Source: RAM1 sp943372515
Lineage (GTDB): Bacteria; Pseudomonadota; Gammaproteobacteria; Burkholderiales; Burkholderiaceae_C
Assembly (NCBI GenBank): GCA_943372515.1
Contig: CALRYY010000004.1
Location: forward strand, 1 to 64,000
DNA: 64,000 bases
Direction of reading: 5' to 3'
Positions 1 to 8,276 of the stretch are shown one piece after another. Under the pieces are notes generated by a model. That model was not told the origin of the DNA. It ran no database searches and was given only the letters and a program-made list of their open reading frames with translations. How positions within the stretch are numbered: the stretch's first letter is position 1; each line of letters begins with the position of its first letter. The position numbers and the translations under genes are program-made.

Positions 1-470
1 CGGGCGCCGTCATCGTCACGCCGCCCACACCCGCCCCAAAGCCGGCTGCCGCGCCCGCTGCACCCGCAGCGGCCCCGGCCCCGGCCAAAATCGCGCCGCC
101 TGCGCCGCCTGCGCCGGCAGCACCTGCGGCGCAGGCGGCGCCCGCCGCGCCCGCCAAGCCAGCCGCCGCGGCCCCCGCGCCCGTGGCGGTGGCTGCCCCA
201 GCCGCCAAGCCCGCCGCTTCGCCTGCGCCCACGCCTGCTGCTGCGCCTGCGCCTGCGGCCGCTTCAGCGGCGGTCAAGGCAGCAGCAGCCAGCCCCACCG
301 TCAGCAGGTCACTGCCCGCTGGCAACAGCAAGGCCCGGTGTGCCCTGCTGGGCGTCCAGCTGGACCAGGTGGAGAACAAAGCCCGCGCCGGGGGATCGGC
401 AGCAGACATGGAGCGATTCGCCCAGGAACGGCGCGCTGCCCAGAAATCATTGATAGAAGCGGGCTGCTGA
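1..470 (+). CDS. 3' end of an Ala/Pro-rich protein (partial)
   Basis: The reading frame is open from base 3 to the TGA at 468-470, so the gene begins before the window. The visible 155 or so residues are mostly alanine and proline with scattered lysine, a low-complexity tract resembling periplasmic or envelope linkers. Only the last 50 residues look folded: after an SRSLPAGNSK stretch comes a Cys-containing, probably helical tail rich in Glu, Arg and Gln, ending in EAGC. I do not recognise a family and cannot assign a function. The tract is nearly all GCN and CCN codons, so frame choice rests on the absence of stops and the less repetitive tail. It converges on queG, with only 20 bases between the two stops. 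Confidence 0.6.
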   Translation, partial: GAVIVTPPTPAPKPAAAPAAPAAAPAPAKIAPPAPPAPAAPAAQAAPAAPAKPAAAAPAPVAVAAPAAKPAASPAPTPAAAPAPAAASAAVKAAAASPTVSRSLPAGNSKARCALLGVQLDQVENKARAGGSAADMERFAQERRAAQKSLIEAGC

Positions 471-490
471 CGCGGCCGCCCCATCCGGCC

Positions 491-1573
491 TTACGCGGCC
501 AGCGCCCAGTCGATGTGCTCGGCCAGCAACGCACTGGCGTGCGCTCGCCGGGCCTGCAACGCGGCCCGCATCACCGGGTCGTCGGCCCCGCGCAACGCAT
601 TGCCCATCGCCACCGCCACATTGCGCAGCCAGCGCGCGTGGCCTATGCGGCGGATGGCACTGCCCTCGGTGTGGCGCAGAAAATCCGCCTCGCTCCAGTT
701 GAACAGCGTCACCAGTTGCTGGCCGGTCAGCCCTGTGCGTTCGTCAAAGTCAGGCAAGGCATTGCGCTGCGCAAACTTGTTCCACGGGCAGGCCAGCTGG
801 CAGTCGTCACAGCCATAGATGCGGTTGCCCATGGGCGTGCGCAATTCAAGGGGAATAGCCCCTGCATGCTCGATGGTCAGGTAAGAAATGCAACGCCGCG
901 CATCCAGCCGGTGCGGGGCCACAATGGCCTGCGTGGGGCACACATCGATGCAGGCGCTGCAGCTGCCGCAGTGCGCCGCCACCGGCTCGCTGTGGGGCAG
1001 GTCCAGGTCCACATAAATTTCGCCCAGGAAGAACATCGACCCGGCCTCGCGGTTGAGCACCAGCGTGTGCTTGCCACGCCAGCCCTGGCCGCTGCGCGCG
1101 GCAAGCTCGGCCTCCAGCACCGGCGCTGAATCGGTGAACACGCGGTGGCCAAAAGGCCCCACCTGCTGCGCAATGCGGTCCTGCAGCTTTTGCAGGCGGT
1201 GGCGCAAAACCTTGTGGTAATCACGCCCGCGGGCGTACATGGAAACAATGCCCTCGCCTGGACGCGCCAGCCGCGCGAACTCCACAGCCTGCCAGCCGGG
1301 CGGCGTGGCCGCGCCCAGGTAATCCATGCGCGCGGTGATCACGCTGACGGTACCAGGCACCAGCTCGGCGGGGCGTGCGCGCTTCATGCCGTGGGCTGCC
1401 ATGTAATGCATGTCACCATGGAACCCGCGGGCCAGCCAGTCGCTCAAACCGGGCTCGGCCGACGACAAATCCACACCAGCCACGCCAATTTGGGAAAATC
1501 CGGACTCACGGGCCCATGCCCGGATGTTTTCCACCAGACGAGGACCGTCGATCTGACTGCTGCTGAACGCCAC
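491..1573 (-). CDS. queG: Epoxyqueuosine reductase QueG
   Basis: QueG performs the last step of queuosine synthesis in the cytoplasm: cobalamin-dependent reduction of epoxyqueuosine to queuosine in the wobble position of GUN-anticodon tRNAs. The 360-residue protein has the family's usual length. Two [4Fe-4S] motifs are visible: CGSCSACIDVCP near residues 202-212 and CDDCQLACPW near 255-264. The FTDSAPVLE segment near 147 carries the conserved Asp expected of the active site. The start is GTG at 1571-1573; no ATG gives a better N-terminus, and MAFSSSQIDG followed by the helix LVENIRAWARESGF fits homologues. It diverges from tsaE with about 30 bases between starts, so promoters for both must lie inside coding sequence or in that gap. 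Confidence 0.95.
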   Translation of the reverse strand: MAFSSSQIDGPRLVENIRAWARESGFSQIGVAGVDLSSAEPGLSDWLARGFHGDMHYMAAHGMKRARPAELVPGTVSVITARMDYLGAATPPGWQAVEFARLARPGEGIVSMYARGRDYHKVLRHRLQKLQDRIAQQVGPFGHRVFTDSAPVLEAELAARSGQGWRGKHTLVLNREAGSMFFLGEIYVDLDLPHSEPVAAHCGSCSACIDVCPTQAIVAPHRLDARRCISYLTIEHAGAIPLELRTPMGNRIYGCDDCQLACPWNKFAQRNALPDFDERTGLTGQQLVTLFNWSEADFLRHTEGSAIRRIGHARWLRNVAVAMGNALRGADDPVMRAALQARRAHASALLAEHIDWALAA

Positions 1574-1603
1574 CCGCCGATTGTAGGAACCGCCCCGCCG
1601 CAG

Positions 1604-2059
1604 GTGCTGGCCTGGGCAACCGAGGACGACACCCGCGCCTTTGCGCAGCGGCTGGCCGGGTCACCCGCGTTGCGCAATGCCTTCATCGAGCTGCACGGCG
1701 ACCTGGGTGCGGGCAAGACCACGTTTGTGCGCCACCTGCTGCGTGCTTTGGGCGTGCAGGGCCGGGTGAAAAGCCCCACCTATGCCGTGGCGGAGCCGCA
1801 CGAGGTGCCGGGTCTGGCCATCTGGCACTTTGACTTCTACCGCTTTGCCGACCCGCGCGAATGGGAAGACGCGGGCTTTCGCGATGTGTTTGCCAGCCCC
1901 GGCCTGAAGCTGGCCGAATGGCCGCAAAACGCCGCGCCTGTTTTGCCCGTGGCCGATCTGGTGGTCCGCCTGGCCGTGCTGGCCGACGAGGCCCGCACGG
2001 CCACGCTGACCGCACAAACGGCCACCGGGCAAGCCCTGCTGAAAGACGCTGCGGCATGA
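1604..2059 (+). CDS. tsaE: tRNA threonylcarbamoyladenosine biosynthesis ATPase TsaE
   Basis: TsaE is the small P-loop ATPase that works with TsaB and TsaD to put threonylcarbamoyl on A37 of ANN-decoding tRNAs. The Walker A motif GDLGAGKTT, the conserved KSPTYAV segment, the HFDFYR motif and the EWP motif are all present in order, and the length of about 151 residues matches the family. The open frame runs far upstream into queG. I chose the GTG at 1604 because it leaves about 31 residues before the P-loop, as in E. coli TsaE; an upstream start overlapping queG cannot be excluded. Its stop overlaps the amidase start in an ATGA arrangement at 2056-2059, indicating translational coupling. Confidence 0.9.
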   Translation: MLAWATEDDTRAFAQRLAGSPALRNAFIELHGDLGAGKTTFVRHLLRALGVQGRVKSPTYAVAEPHEVPGLAIWHFDFYRFADPREWEDAGFRDVFASPGLKLAEWPQNAAPVLPVADLVVRLAVLADEARTATLTAQTATGQALLKDAAA

Positions 2060-3429
2060 CCCAACGTCAGCCACCCTCGCGGCGCACCGTATTGCGAGCC
2101 GGCACGCTGGTGCTGCTGCTGGGCCGCGCGCACATTGCGCACGGTGCCACCATCCTGGCGGTGCGCATCTGGCCGGCGCCCGACTATTCACGCGTGACGA
2201 TTGAGTCTGACGGGCAGCTCACGACCAGACAGATTTTTGTGGCCAGCCCCCCGCGGCTGGCCGTGGACATAGAAGGCATTGACCTGAACCCCGCGCTGCG
2301 CGAGCTGGTGGCCAAGGTCAAGGCCGATGACCCGTTCATCAGCGGCATCCGCGCGGGGCAGAACGCGCCCGGCGTGGTACGCCTGGTGCTGGACCTGAAG
2401 CAGGCCGTGCTGCCCCAGGTGTTCACCCTGCCGCCCGTTGCGGCCTACCAGCACCGGCTGGTGCTGGACCTGTACCCGGCGCAGGCCGCCGACCCGCTGG
2501 CGGCATTGATTGCCGAACGGCTGAAAGACAGCGCACCCGCGGCACCGCCGGTGGCCGCCGCCGTGCCCGACCCTCTGGGCGAACTCATTGCCAGACAGAC
2601 CCTACGGCCGCCGGCGCGGCCTGCTGCTGCGCCAGCCCCCACAACACCTGCTGCGCCAGCGTCACCCACAGTGCCCCCGCCAGCAGCGGTCGCCGCTGCG
2701 GTGACCGACCGGCTCATCATCATTGCGCTGGACCCCGGCCACGGCGGTGAAGACCCCGGCGCCATCGGCCCCGGCGGCACGCGCGAAAAGGACGTGGTGC
2801 TGCAGATCGCCCACCGCATGCGGGATCGCATCAACGCCACCACGATCAATGGCAACCCCATGCGCGCGTTCCTCACACGCGACGCCGACTTTTTTGTGCC
2901 GCTGCACATCCGCGTGCAAAAGGCCCGGCGTGTGCAGGCCGACCTGTTCGTCAGCATCCATGCCGATGCGTTTTTTACACCGCGCCCGCAAGGCGCCAGC
3001 GTGTTCGCGCTGAGCGAGCGCGGCGCCTCCAGTTCGGCCGCGCGCTGGCTGGCTGACAAGGAAAATTCAGCCGACGCCGTGGGCGGCCTGAATGTGCGTG
3101 CCAGGGACGCCCAGGTGCAGCGCGCGCTGCTGGACATGAGCACCACCGCACAGATCAACGACAGCCTGAAGTTGGGCAGTGCGCTGCTGGGCGAGATCGG
3201 CAAGGTCGGCAAGCTGCACAAGCCGCGCGTGGAGCAGGCCGGTTTTGCGGTGCTGAAAGCACCCGACATTCCCAGCGTGCTGGTGGAAACGGCCTTCATC
3301 AGCAACCCCGACGAAGAAGCCCGCCTGAAAAGCGACGACTACCAGGAGCAGCTGGCCGACGCGCTGATGCAGGGCATCAAGCGTTACTTTGCGGCCAACC
3401 CGCCCCTGGCACGCAACCGGCCGGTCTGA
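2056..3429 (+). CDS. amiC: Tat-exported N-acetylmuramoyl-L-alanine amidase (AmiC type)
   Basis: This is a periplasmic zinc amidase that cleaves the amide between MurNAc and L-Ala and separates daughter cells during division. The 457-residue protein has a twin-arginine signal (SRRTVLRAG then a hydrophobic run, residues 8-30), an AMIN domain (about 32-140), a Pro/Ala-rich linker (about 160-215) and a C-terminal Amidase_3 domain (about 220-445). Zinc ligands and catalytic residues are visible: His in DPGHGG (about 229), Glu in REKDVVL, His in SIHADAF and Glu in LVETAF. The start is the ATG overlapping the tsaE stop. The tsaE-amidase pair followed by mutL and miaA recalls the E. coli tsaE-amiB-mutL-miaA order, but here mutL lies 8 kb downstream. 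Confidence 0.93.
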   Translation: MTQRQPPSRRTVLRAGTLVLLLGRAHIAHGATILAVRIWPAPDYSRVTIESDGQLTTRQIFVASPPRLAVDIEGIDLNPALRELVAKVKADDPFISGIRAGQNAPGVVRLVLDLKQAVLPQVFTLPPVAAYQHRLVLDLYPAQAADPLAALIAERLKDSAPAAPPVAAAVPDPLGELIARQTLRPPARPAAAPAPTTPAAPASPTVPPPAAVAAAVTDRLIIIALDPGHGGEDPGAIGPGGTREKDVVLQIAHRMRDRINATTINGNPMRAFLTRDADFFVPLHIRVQKARRVQADLFVSIHADAFFTPRPQGASVFALSERGASSSAARWLADKENSADAVGGLNVRARDAQVQRALLDMSTTAQINDSLKLGSALLGEIGKVGKLHKPRVEQAGFAVLKAPDIPSVLVETAFISNPDEEARLKSDDYQEQLADALMQGIKRYFAANPPLARNRPV

Positions 3430-3570
3430 CCCACGCGGCATCACAAGGCGGGCTGCGCCGACGCCGCAGGGCGGTCCCTTCCTACACGGCGCACAGGCAC
3501 GCGACCCTACAGTTCAATCACAGGCCACGCCATCTGGACTTGCCACTCTAAGGCCTGCAACTTTACCAAC

Positions 3571-3577
3571 GAGGTGA
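3571..3577 (+). promoter_or_regulatory. Ribosome binding site of the glycine-zipper lipoprotein
   Basis: GAGGTGA lies five bases before the ATG at 3583 and matches the anti-Shine-Dalgarno end of 16S rRNA well. It decides the start at 3583 over the in-frame GTG at 3574, which sits inside this site. Confidence 0.6.
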
Positions 3578-3582
3578 ACAAA

Positions 3583-3798
3583 ATGACCAAGACCCAACTG
3601 ATGCTCGCAGCCGCCGCCGCGTCCCTGATCGCCCTGACAGGTTGCTCGTCCAACCCGACGAATGCCCAGATCGGCACCGGCGTAGGCGCCGTCGCCGGCG
3701 GTGTGCTGGGCAGTGCCGTGGGTGGTACAGCGGCCACCATCGGTGGTGCTGCCATCGGCGGCCTGATCGGCAACGAAGTGGGCAAGCGCAAGGACTGA
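3583..3798 (+). CDS. Small glycine-zipper lipoprotein
   Basis: A 71-residue exported lipoprotein. Residues 1-20 form a signal peptide ending in the lipobox LTGC. The mature part begins CSSNPTNAQIG and then carries a glycine-zipper segment with regularly spaced glycines (GTGVGAVAGGVLGSAVGG and a second GGAAIGGLIGNE run), as in the osmotically inducible OsmB-like and YMGG/17 kDa-antigen-like envelope proteins. It ends with the charged tail GKRKD. The function in this group is poorly defined; outer-membrane insertion or stress-related envelope stabilisation is inferred from the family. About 150 bases upstream hold no gene and probably the promoter; I saw no convincing -35/-10 pair. It stands alone between the amidase and a convergent oxygenase operon. 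Confidence 0.85.
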   Translation: MTKTQLMLAAAAASLIALTGCSSNPTNAQIGTGVGAVAGGVLGSAVGGTAATIGGAAIGGLIGNEVGKRKD

Positions 3799-3809
3799 AA
3801 ACGCCTGCC

Positions 3810-4298
3810 CTAAACGGGGTAGATCAGCGAGTTGAGGATCATCTCGCTGTCATACACACAACGCCGGTTTGCGAACAGCAAGCCGGCGTTGTTGCGTACG
3901 ATGTCGTCGATGTAGCGGCCCACGTTGTAGACCTCGCTCACATTGCCGGGCTTGGTGCGAAACACCACGTAGCTGGCCTCGGCGCGGATCACGCCGCCTT
4001 CCTCACCCAGCACCCGCACCGGGCCCACCACGTGGCGCGTGTAGTACGGCCCGTGGTAGATGGTCTGGGTGATGCCGTACACACGGTCCTTCATCATCCC
4101 CTTGCTTTCCAGGGCCATCAGCGACAGCGGCAGCTTGCGGTCAAAATTCTCGCGTGCCTGCACCTGGTAGCGGCCGTCTTCCGTGAAGAATTCCGGCCAG
4201 TCGTCAAAGCGCTTTTCGTCCAGCGCGGCGGCATAGTCGGCATTCAGGCGGTTGATTTCGGCATGCAGCTGCCAGTCGGTGCGCAAGGTGGTGCTCAT
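3810..4298 (-). CDS. Aromatic ring-hydroxylating dioxygenase, small (beta) subunit
   Basis: This 162-residue protein of the SnoaL/NTF2-like fold forms the structural beta subunit of a Rieske non-haem iron oxygenase. Family features include the FFTEDGRYQVQARENFDRKLPL region, the YGITQTIYHGPYYTRH stretch and the C-terminal RCVYDSEMILNSLIYPV. The sequence resembles NagH/AndAd-type small subunits (salicylate 5-hydroxylase, anthranilate dioxygenase). The ATG at 4298 overlaps the alpha-subunit stop by four bases, giving coupled translation and 1:1 stoichiometry; a longer frame from 4397 only extends into the alpha gene. No ferredoxin or reductase follows downstream, where the lipoprotein gene converges. 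Confidence 0.88.
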   Translation of the reverse strand: MSTTLRTDWQLHAEINRLNADYAAALDEKRFDDWPEFFTEDGRYQVQARENFDRKLPLSLMALESKGMMKDRVYGITQTIYHGPYYTRHVVGPVRVLGEEGGVIRAEASYVVFRTKPGNVSEVYNVGRYIDDIVRNNAGLLFANRRCVYDSEMILNSLIYPV

Positions 4299-5605
4299 AC
4301 CGCCATCACCTTTCGCCAGTAGGCATACATGGACCGGATCAAGGTTTCGGTCACCATGTGTTCGGTCATCTCGGTGCCGGTGCCGCCCAGCTCGCACAGC
4401 GTGCTGCCCCCCTCGCCCGCCTGGCGAAATCCGTCCTGGCTGAACTCGATGACCTCGCCGTCGTCGGCGCTCACAAAGCCTGCGGGGCCGAACAGGTTGG
4501 CCTGGCGCAGGCGGCGCTGCGTCATCCCGGGCGTGTCGTCGGCAAAACCGAAGTGCGTCCAGACAAAATCAAACTCACCCTCGCCACGCGGCACGATGTG
4601 GCGCGTGCTCAGTGAATTGACCTGCTGCTGGATGATCAGGCTGGGAAACAACGTGATCATGGTCACGGTCGGCGTGATGTCCTGGCCCGGATGCTGCGGG
4701 TCGGGGATCTTCCACCAGGGCTCGGGCACCACGTCCAGCAGCCGGTCGTCGTTGAGTGCCATGTTGGCCTTGAAGCTGGTCACACCCTCGGTCACGGCGG
4801 CGTTCTGGCCTCCTTCATTGCGGCGCGAAATCATCACCGCATGCCGTCCGTGCGCGTCCATCACCATGCGGCTCTTCTGGTCGGCACGCCACAGGCCAAA
4901 GGTCACAAACCAGGTGTGCAGCAGGCCCGGGTGGTACGGGTCCTTGATGTTTTCCATCATGAGCTTCCAGTTGCCCGGAATGCGCTGGCGGTTGTAGCCC
5001 AGCAGGGTCAACTGGCGGCCCTTGAAGATGCGGTCCAGCCAGGGCATGACGTTGGGCCCCAGGTAATCCTCCAGCGGCCCGGCCGTGTCGCTGAACGTGG
5101 CAAACACCAGGCCGTGCAGCACTGCCACGCGCAGCTTCGTCAGGCCGTTGGCCTTGAGGTCAAAGTCCGCCGGCATGCCGCCGTTCACACACTCGCCGTC
5201 TTTCACACCGTCCTTGAAAGGCAGGCCCGCCAGCTCGCCGTTGAGCTTGTACGTCCACTGGTGGTAGGGGCAGACAAAGCTGCGCGCGTTGCCGTGCGGC
5301 TGCTGGCAAAAGCGCACGCCGCGGTGGGCGCAGCGGTTCTCCACCACGCGCACCCCTGAATCCGTACCACGGTCTTTGGGCGCCACGCGGTCGCGCACCA
5401 TGATCACCTGGCGCTCACCCACGAAGCCCAGTTTGAAGTCACCGGTGTTGGGGATTTCAACCTCCAGGCCCACGTAGCACCAATGGTCGCCATAAAAAAT
5501 CCGCTCCAGCTCGCGCTGGTACAGCTGGGCGTCGGTGTAGGCCCAAAAGGGCACGCGGCTGGAACCGGGTTGCGTCCAGCGTGACAGCATGGTGGGTGCG
5601 TTCAT
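4295..5605 (-). CDS. Rieske oxygenase large (alpha) subunit, salicylate 5-hydroxylase-like
   Basis: This is the catalytic alpha subunit of a ring-hydroxylating oxygenase, 436 residues. The Rieske [2Fe-2S] ligands are C92-x-H94 and C112-x-x-H115 (CAHRG and CPYHQW). The mononuclear iron site is seen in NIKDPYHPGLLHTW, with the bridging Asp at 221 and His 224 and 229. From memory of the family, the N-terminal SSRVPFWAYT, the RQRIPGNWKLM stretch, the DPYHPGLLHTWFVTFGLW block and the NLFGPAGFVSADDGE tail match NagG-type salicylate 5-hydroxylase large subunits particularly well, so the substrate may be salicylate, anthranilate or a similar benzoate; the exact one is not provable here. Electrons must come from a ferredoxin and reductase encoded elsewhere. 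It is first in a two-gene operon, divergent from the cyclophilin gene. Confidence 0.9.
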   Translation of the reverse strand: MNAPTMLSRWTQPGSSRVPFWAYTDAQLYQRELERIFYGDHWCYVGLEVEIPNTGDFKLGFVGERQVIMVRDRVAPKDRGTDSGVRVVENRCAHRGVRFCQQPHGNARSFVCPYHQWTYKLNGELAGLPFKDGVKDGECVNGGMPADFDLKANGLTKLRVAVLHGLVFATFSDTAGPLEDYLGPNVMPWLDRIFKGRQLTLLGYNRQRIPGNWKLMMENIKDPYHPGLLHTWFVTFGLWRADQKSRMVMDAHGRHAVMISRRNEGGQNAAVTEGVTSFKANMALNDDRLLDVVPEPWWKIPDPQHPGQDITPTVTMITLFPSLIIQQQVNSLSTRHIVPRGEGEFDFVWTHFGFADDTPGMTQRRLRQANLFGPAGFVSADDGEVIEFSQDGFRQAGEGGSTLCELGGTGTEMTEHMVTETLIRSMYAYWRKVMAV

Positions 5606-5696
5606 CAGGGTATGTCTCCATCAGAAATGATACGCGTACTTATTAATTTTCGCCAGCATTTGGGCGCTGGGCGGCAATGCCGTAAGCTCCGATGCC

Positions 5697-6788
5697 ATGA
5701 AATTGATTCACAGCTTTCTGGGGGCCGTCGCACTCACCGCCTTTCTGGCCGGTTGCGGGGGTGGCGGTGTGGACGAAGCACCTGCTTCCTTTGGCGATGC
5801 CGCCCAGCGCCCGGCGGCAGCCACCACCTTTGAACTGGCCGACGTGCTGGCCTACATCCGCGCTGCCAACCTGTACGACCCGCAACGCATCCACGAGGCC
5901 GCGCTGGTGGCTGGCCTGGACGCGTCGCAGCTGGACGGCATTTACGGGCTGGCGCCCGGCACAGCGGCCGCCTACATTGCCGCCCAACGCTGGACGCCAT
6001 TGCCAGGCGGGGCCACGGTGATCGGCCTGGGCGCCGCCCAACCCACCGCCATCACCGCCGGCAGCACCCTGGCTTATGGCCGCACCGCCACCTTCACCCT
6101 GACGGGCAGCAACCTGAGCCCGTCCAACCTGTCGGTGGCCATTGCCAACTGCACCGGCCTGGCGTTGGCCGCAGGCGGCAGCGCCACGGCGCGCACCGTG
6201 ACCTGCAAGCCATCAGCCACCGGTGCGCTGACGGTGCAGGCACGCAGCCTTGCCGGATCCATCTTGCTGTCAGCCAGCTTTACCGTGCCCGAGCCCCAGG
6301 TGACGGTGGCCACCAGCCAGGGCACCGTGGTGCTGGAGCTCAACCCGGCGAAGGCACCTGTAACGGTCAACAATTTCCTGGCCTATGTGAACGACGGGTT
6401 CTATGCCAGCACGCTGTTCCACCGCGTGATCTCCGGCTTCATGATTCAGGGCGGCGGCTTCACCAGCGGCCTGGCGGCGCGAACACCCACCTACCCCGCC
6501 ATCGTGCTGGAATCCACCAACGGCCTGTCCAACCTGCGCGGCACCGTCGCCATGGCCCGGACCAACGTGGCCAATTCAGCCACGTCGCAGTTCTTCATCA
6601 ACCATGTCGACAACCTGTTCCTGAACTACAGCAGCAGCGTGTCGCCGGGCTATGCGGTGTTTGGCCGCGTGGTCAGCGGCATGGACGTGGTGGACCGCAT
6701 CACCACCCTGCCCACGCGCACCGTCGGCGCGTTCGAGAACGTCCCCCAAACCGACGTCACCATCCTCAGCGCCCAACAGACACGATGA
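5697..6788 (+). CDS. Lipoprotein with C-terminal cyclophilin-type peptidyl-prolyl isomerase domain
   Basis: The 363-residue product starts with a lipoprotein signal ending in LAGC (Cys 20), followed by a Gly-rich tether. Residues of roughly 25-200 are of a type I do not recognise: a helical part, then a beta-rich part resembling an Ig-like module. The cyclophilin domain fills about 200-355; FHRVISGFMIQGGG, the AMART and SQFFIN motifs and GYAVFGRVVSGMDVVD are typical of bacterial PpiA/PpiB cyclophilins. It should act in the periplasm as a membrane-anchored foldase. The start ATG at 5697 gives a proper signal peptide. The last four bases overlap the next gene (ATGA), so the two are co-translated. 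Confidence 0.85.
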   Translation: MKLIHSFLGAVALTAFLAGCGGGGVDEAPASFGDAAQRPAAATTFELADVLAYIRAANLYDPQRIHEAALVAGLDASQLDGIYGLAPGTAAAYIAAQRWTPLPGGATVIGLGAAQPTAITAGSTLAYGRTATFTLTGSNLSPSNLSVAIANCTGLALAAGGSATARTVTCKPSATGALTVQARSLAGSILLSASFTVPEPQVTVATSQGTVVLELNPAKAPVTVNNFLAYVNDGFYASTLFHRVISGFMIQGGGFTSGLAARTPTYPAIVLESTNGLSNLRGTVAMARTNVANSATSQFFINHVDNLFLNYSSSVSPGYAVFGRVVSGMDVVDRITTLPTRTVGAFENVPQTDVTILSAQQTR

Positions 6789-8152
6789 ACACCCCCTACC
6801 TGAGCCGTATCGTTCCTGCGGCGGCTGCCGCACTGCTGCTGGCTGCGCTGCCTGCAGCCCAGGCACAAACCCCAGCAGCCGCACCCCAGCCACGCGCCTG
6901 CCCCAAAGAAGTGCCCGCTGCCAGCCAGTGCTTTACGGCCCCAGACAGCCTGGGCGGCTTTTACTGGATGGCCCTGCCGGCGCGCTGGAACAAGGACAGT
7001 GGCGTGCTGGTGGTGCATGCCCACGGCGGCCCCGCAGACACCGGCCCGGCCAAATTCGAGCGTGGTGAAGAGGACCTTTCGCGCTGGGCCATCACCGTGC
7101 GGGCCGGTTACGCCTGGGTGGGCCACACCTACCGCCGGGGCGGCTTTGGCGTGACCATGGCCGCCGAAGACACCGAGCGGGCGCGCCAGTATTTTGTGCA
7201 GCATTTCGGCCAGCCACGGCGCACCCTGCTGCACGGCCAGAGCTATGGCGCAGGTGTGGCGTCAAAAGCCGCAGAGCTTTACGCCACGGTGGACGGCCCC
7301 GGCGGCAAGGTGCGCGGGCCGTATGACGCCGTGCTGCTGACCAGCGGCGTGGTGGGCGGCGGCACCCGGGTGTATGACTTCCGCCTGGACCTGCGGGCCG
7401 TGTACCAGTACGTCTGCAAAAACCACCCCAAGGCTGACGAACCCCAGTATCCCCTGTGGCAGGGCTTGCCCGCTGACAGCAAGCTCACCCGGGCCGAACT
7501 GGCAGCCCGCGTGGACGAATGCACCGGCGTGCGCAAGCCTGCTGCGCAGCGCACCGACGCGCAAAAGGCCAACCTGGCCACCATCGTGAACGTCATCCGC
7601 ATTCCAGAGCGCTCGCTTGTCGGCCATCTGAACTGGGCGACCTGGCTGTTTCGTGACGTGACGCAGCTGCGCCTGGCCAACCGCAACCCGTTTGGCAACG
7701 CCAATGTGGTCTACAAGGGCTCGACCAATGACGCCGCGCTGAACGCCGGCGTGCTGCGCTACACCCCCGACCCCGCCGCCGTGGCGGAGCTTGCCAAGGA
7801 CAGCGATCCGCAAGGCACAGTGAACGTGCCGGTTCTGTCGCTGCATGCCGTCAATGACCCAACGGCTTTCGTCGAGTTGCAGTCCGCCTACCGCGACGTG
7901 CTCACACGCGCCGGCACGGCCCACCTGCTGGTACAGACCTACAGCGACGAATCCGAGCACAGCTACCTGGCCGAGGCGCAGTACCCCGCCCTGTTCACTG
8001 CCTTGCTCGATTGGGTAGACCGGGGAGCCAAGCCCACGCCGCAGTCCATCCTGGCGCTGTGCAAGGGTTACGAGGCAGCCTACGCCAGCACTTGCAAGCT
8101 GCTGCCCGAATACCAGAGCCCGCCGTTGGCAAGCCGGGTGGCGCCGCGTTAG
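6785..8152 (+). CDS. Secreted alpha/beta hydrolase
   Basis: A 455-residue exported hydrolase with a Sec signal peptide (residues 1-28, ending AAQAQ). The nucleophile elbow GQSYGAG places the catalytic Ser at about 153. The VVHAHGGP segment near 77 supplies an oxyanion-type HGG turn; the likely acid is the Asp in HAVNDPTAF and the likely catalytic His lies in SEHSYL near the C-terminus. It contains several Cys residues that could form disulfides in the periplasm. The fold is clear but the substrate is not; tannase/feruloyl esterase-like or prolyl-oligopeptidase-like activities are possible. Coupling to the lipoprotein cyclophilin by a four-base overlap suggests joint expression. Confidence 0.75.
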   Translation: MNTPYLSRIVPAAAAALLLAALPAAQAQTPAAAPQPRACPKEVPAASQCFTAPDSLGGFYWMALPARWNKDSGVLVVHAHGGPADTGPAKFERGEEDLSRWAITVRAGYAWVGHTYRRGGFGVTMAAEDTERARQYFVQHFGQPRRTLLHGQSYGAGVASKAAELYATVDGPGGKVRGPYDAVLLTSGVVGGGTRVYDFRLDLRAVYQYVCKNHPKADEPQYPLWQGLPADSKLTRAELAARVDECTGVRKPAAQRTDAQKANLATIVNVIRIPERSLVGHLNWATWLFRDVTQLRLANRNPFGNANVVYKGSTNDAALNAGVLRYTPDPAAVAELAKDSDPQGTVNVPVLSLHAVNDPTAFVELQSAYRDVLTRAGTAHLLVQTYSDESEHSYLAEAQYPALFTALLDWVDRGAKPTPQSILALCKGYEAAYASTCKLLPEYQSPPLASRVAPR

Positions 8153-8197
8153 TTTTTTCTCTTTGCCCCGCAGGTTGGCGGCGACGGTGCCCTCCTC

Positions 8198-8225
8198 CGC
8201 GAATGTCCCCCGGGGGACATTCGCG
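8198..8225. repeat. Perfect 28-base palindrome between convergent genes
   Basis: The 14 bases at 8198-8211 are exactly complementary to those at 8212-8225, with no spacer. It sits between the stops of the secreted hydrolase and dedA and could fold into a strong stem at the end of either transcript. There is no T-run on either side, so a classical intrinsic terminator is not shown; it may be a bidirectional stem-loop or a dispersed palindrome. Confidence 0.6.
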
Positions 8226-8276
8226 CAGCAGAGTGCCCCGGCCGCATGATCCCGAAGTAGCGTGGGCCAGAAACAC

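Noticed and set aside
1..300. Tandem repeat array in the Ala/Pro-rich region
   Set aside because: Repetition is of GCN and CCN codons without a fixed unit length, so it is low-complexity coding sequence.
8198..8225. Classical intrinsic terminator
   Set aside because: The stem is strong, but no T-run follows on either strand, so I list it only as a palindrome.
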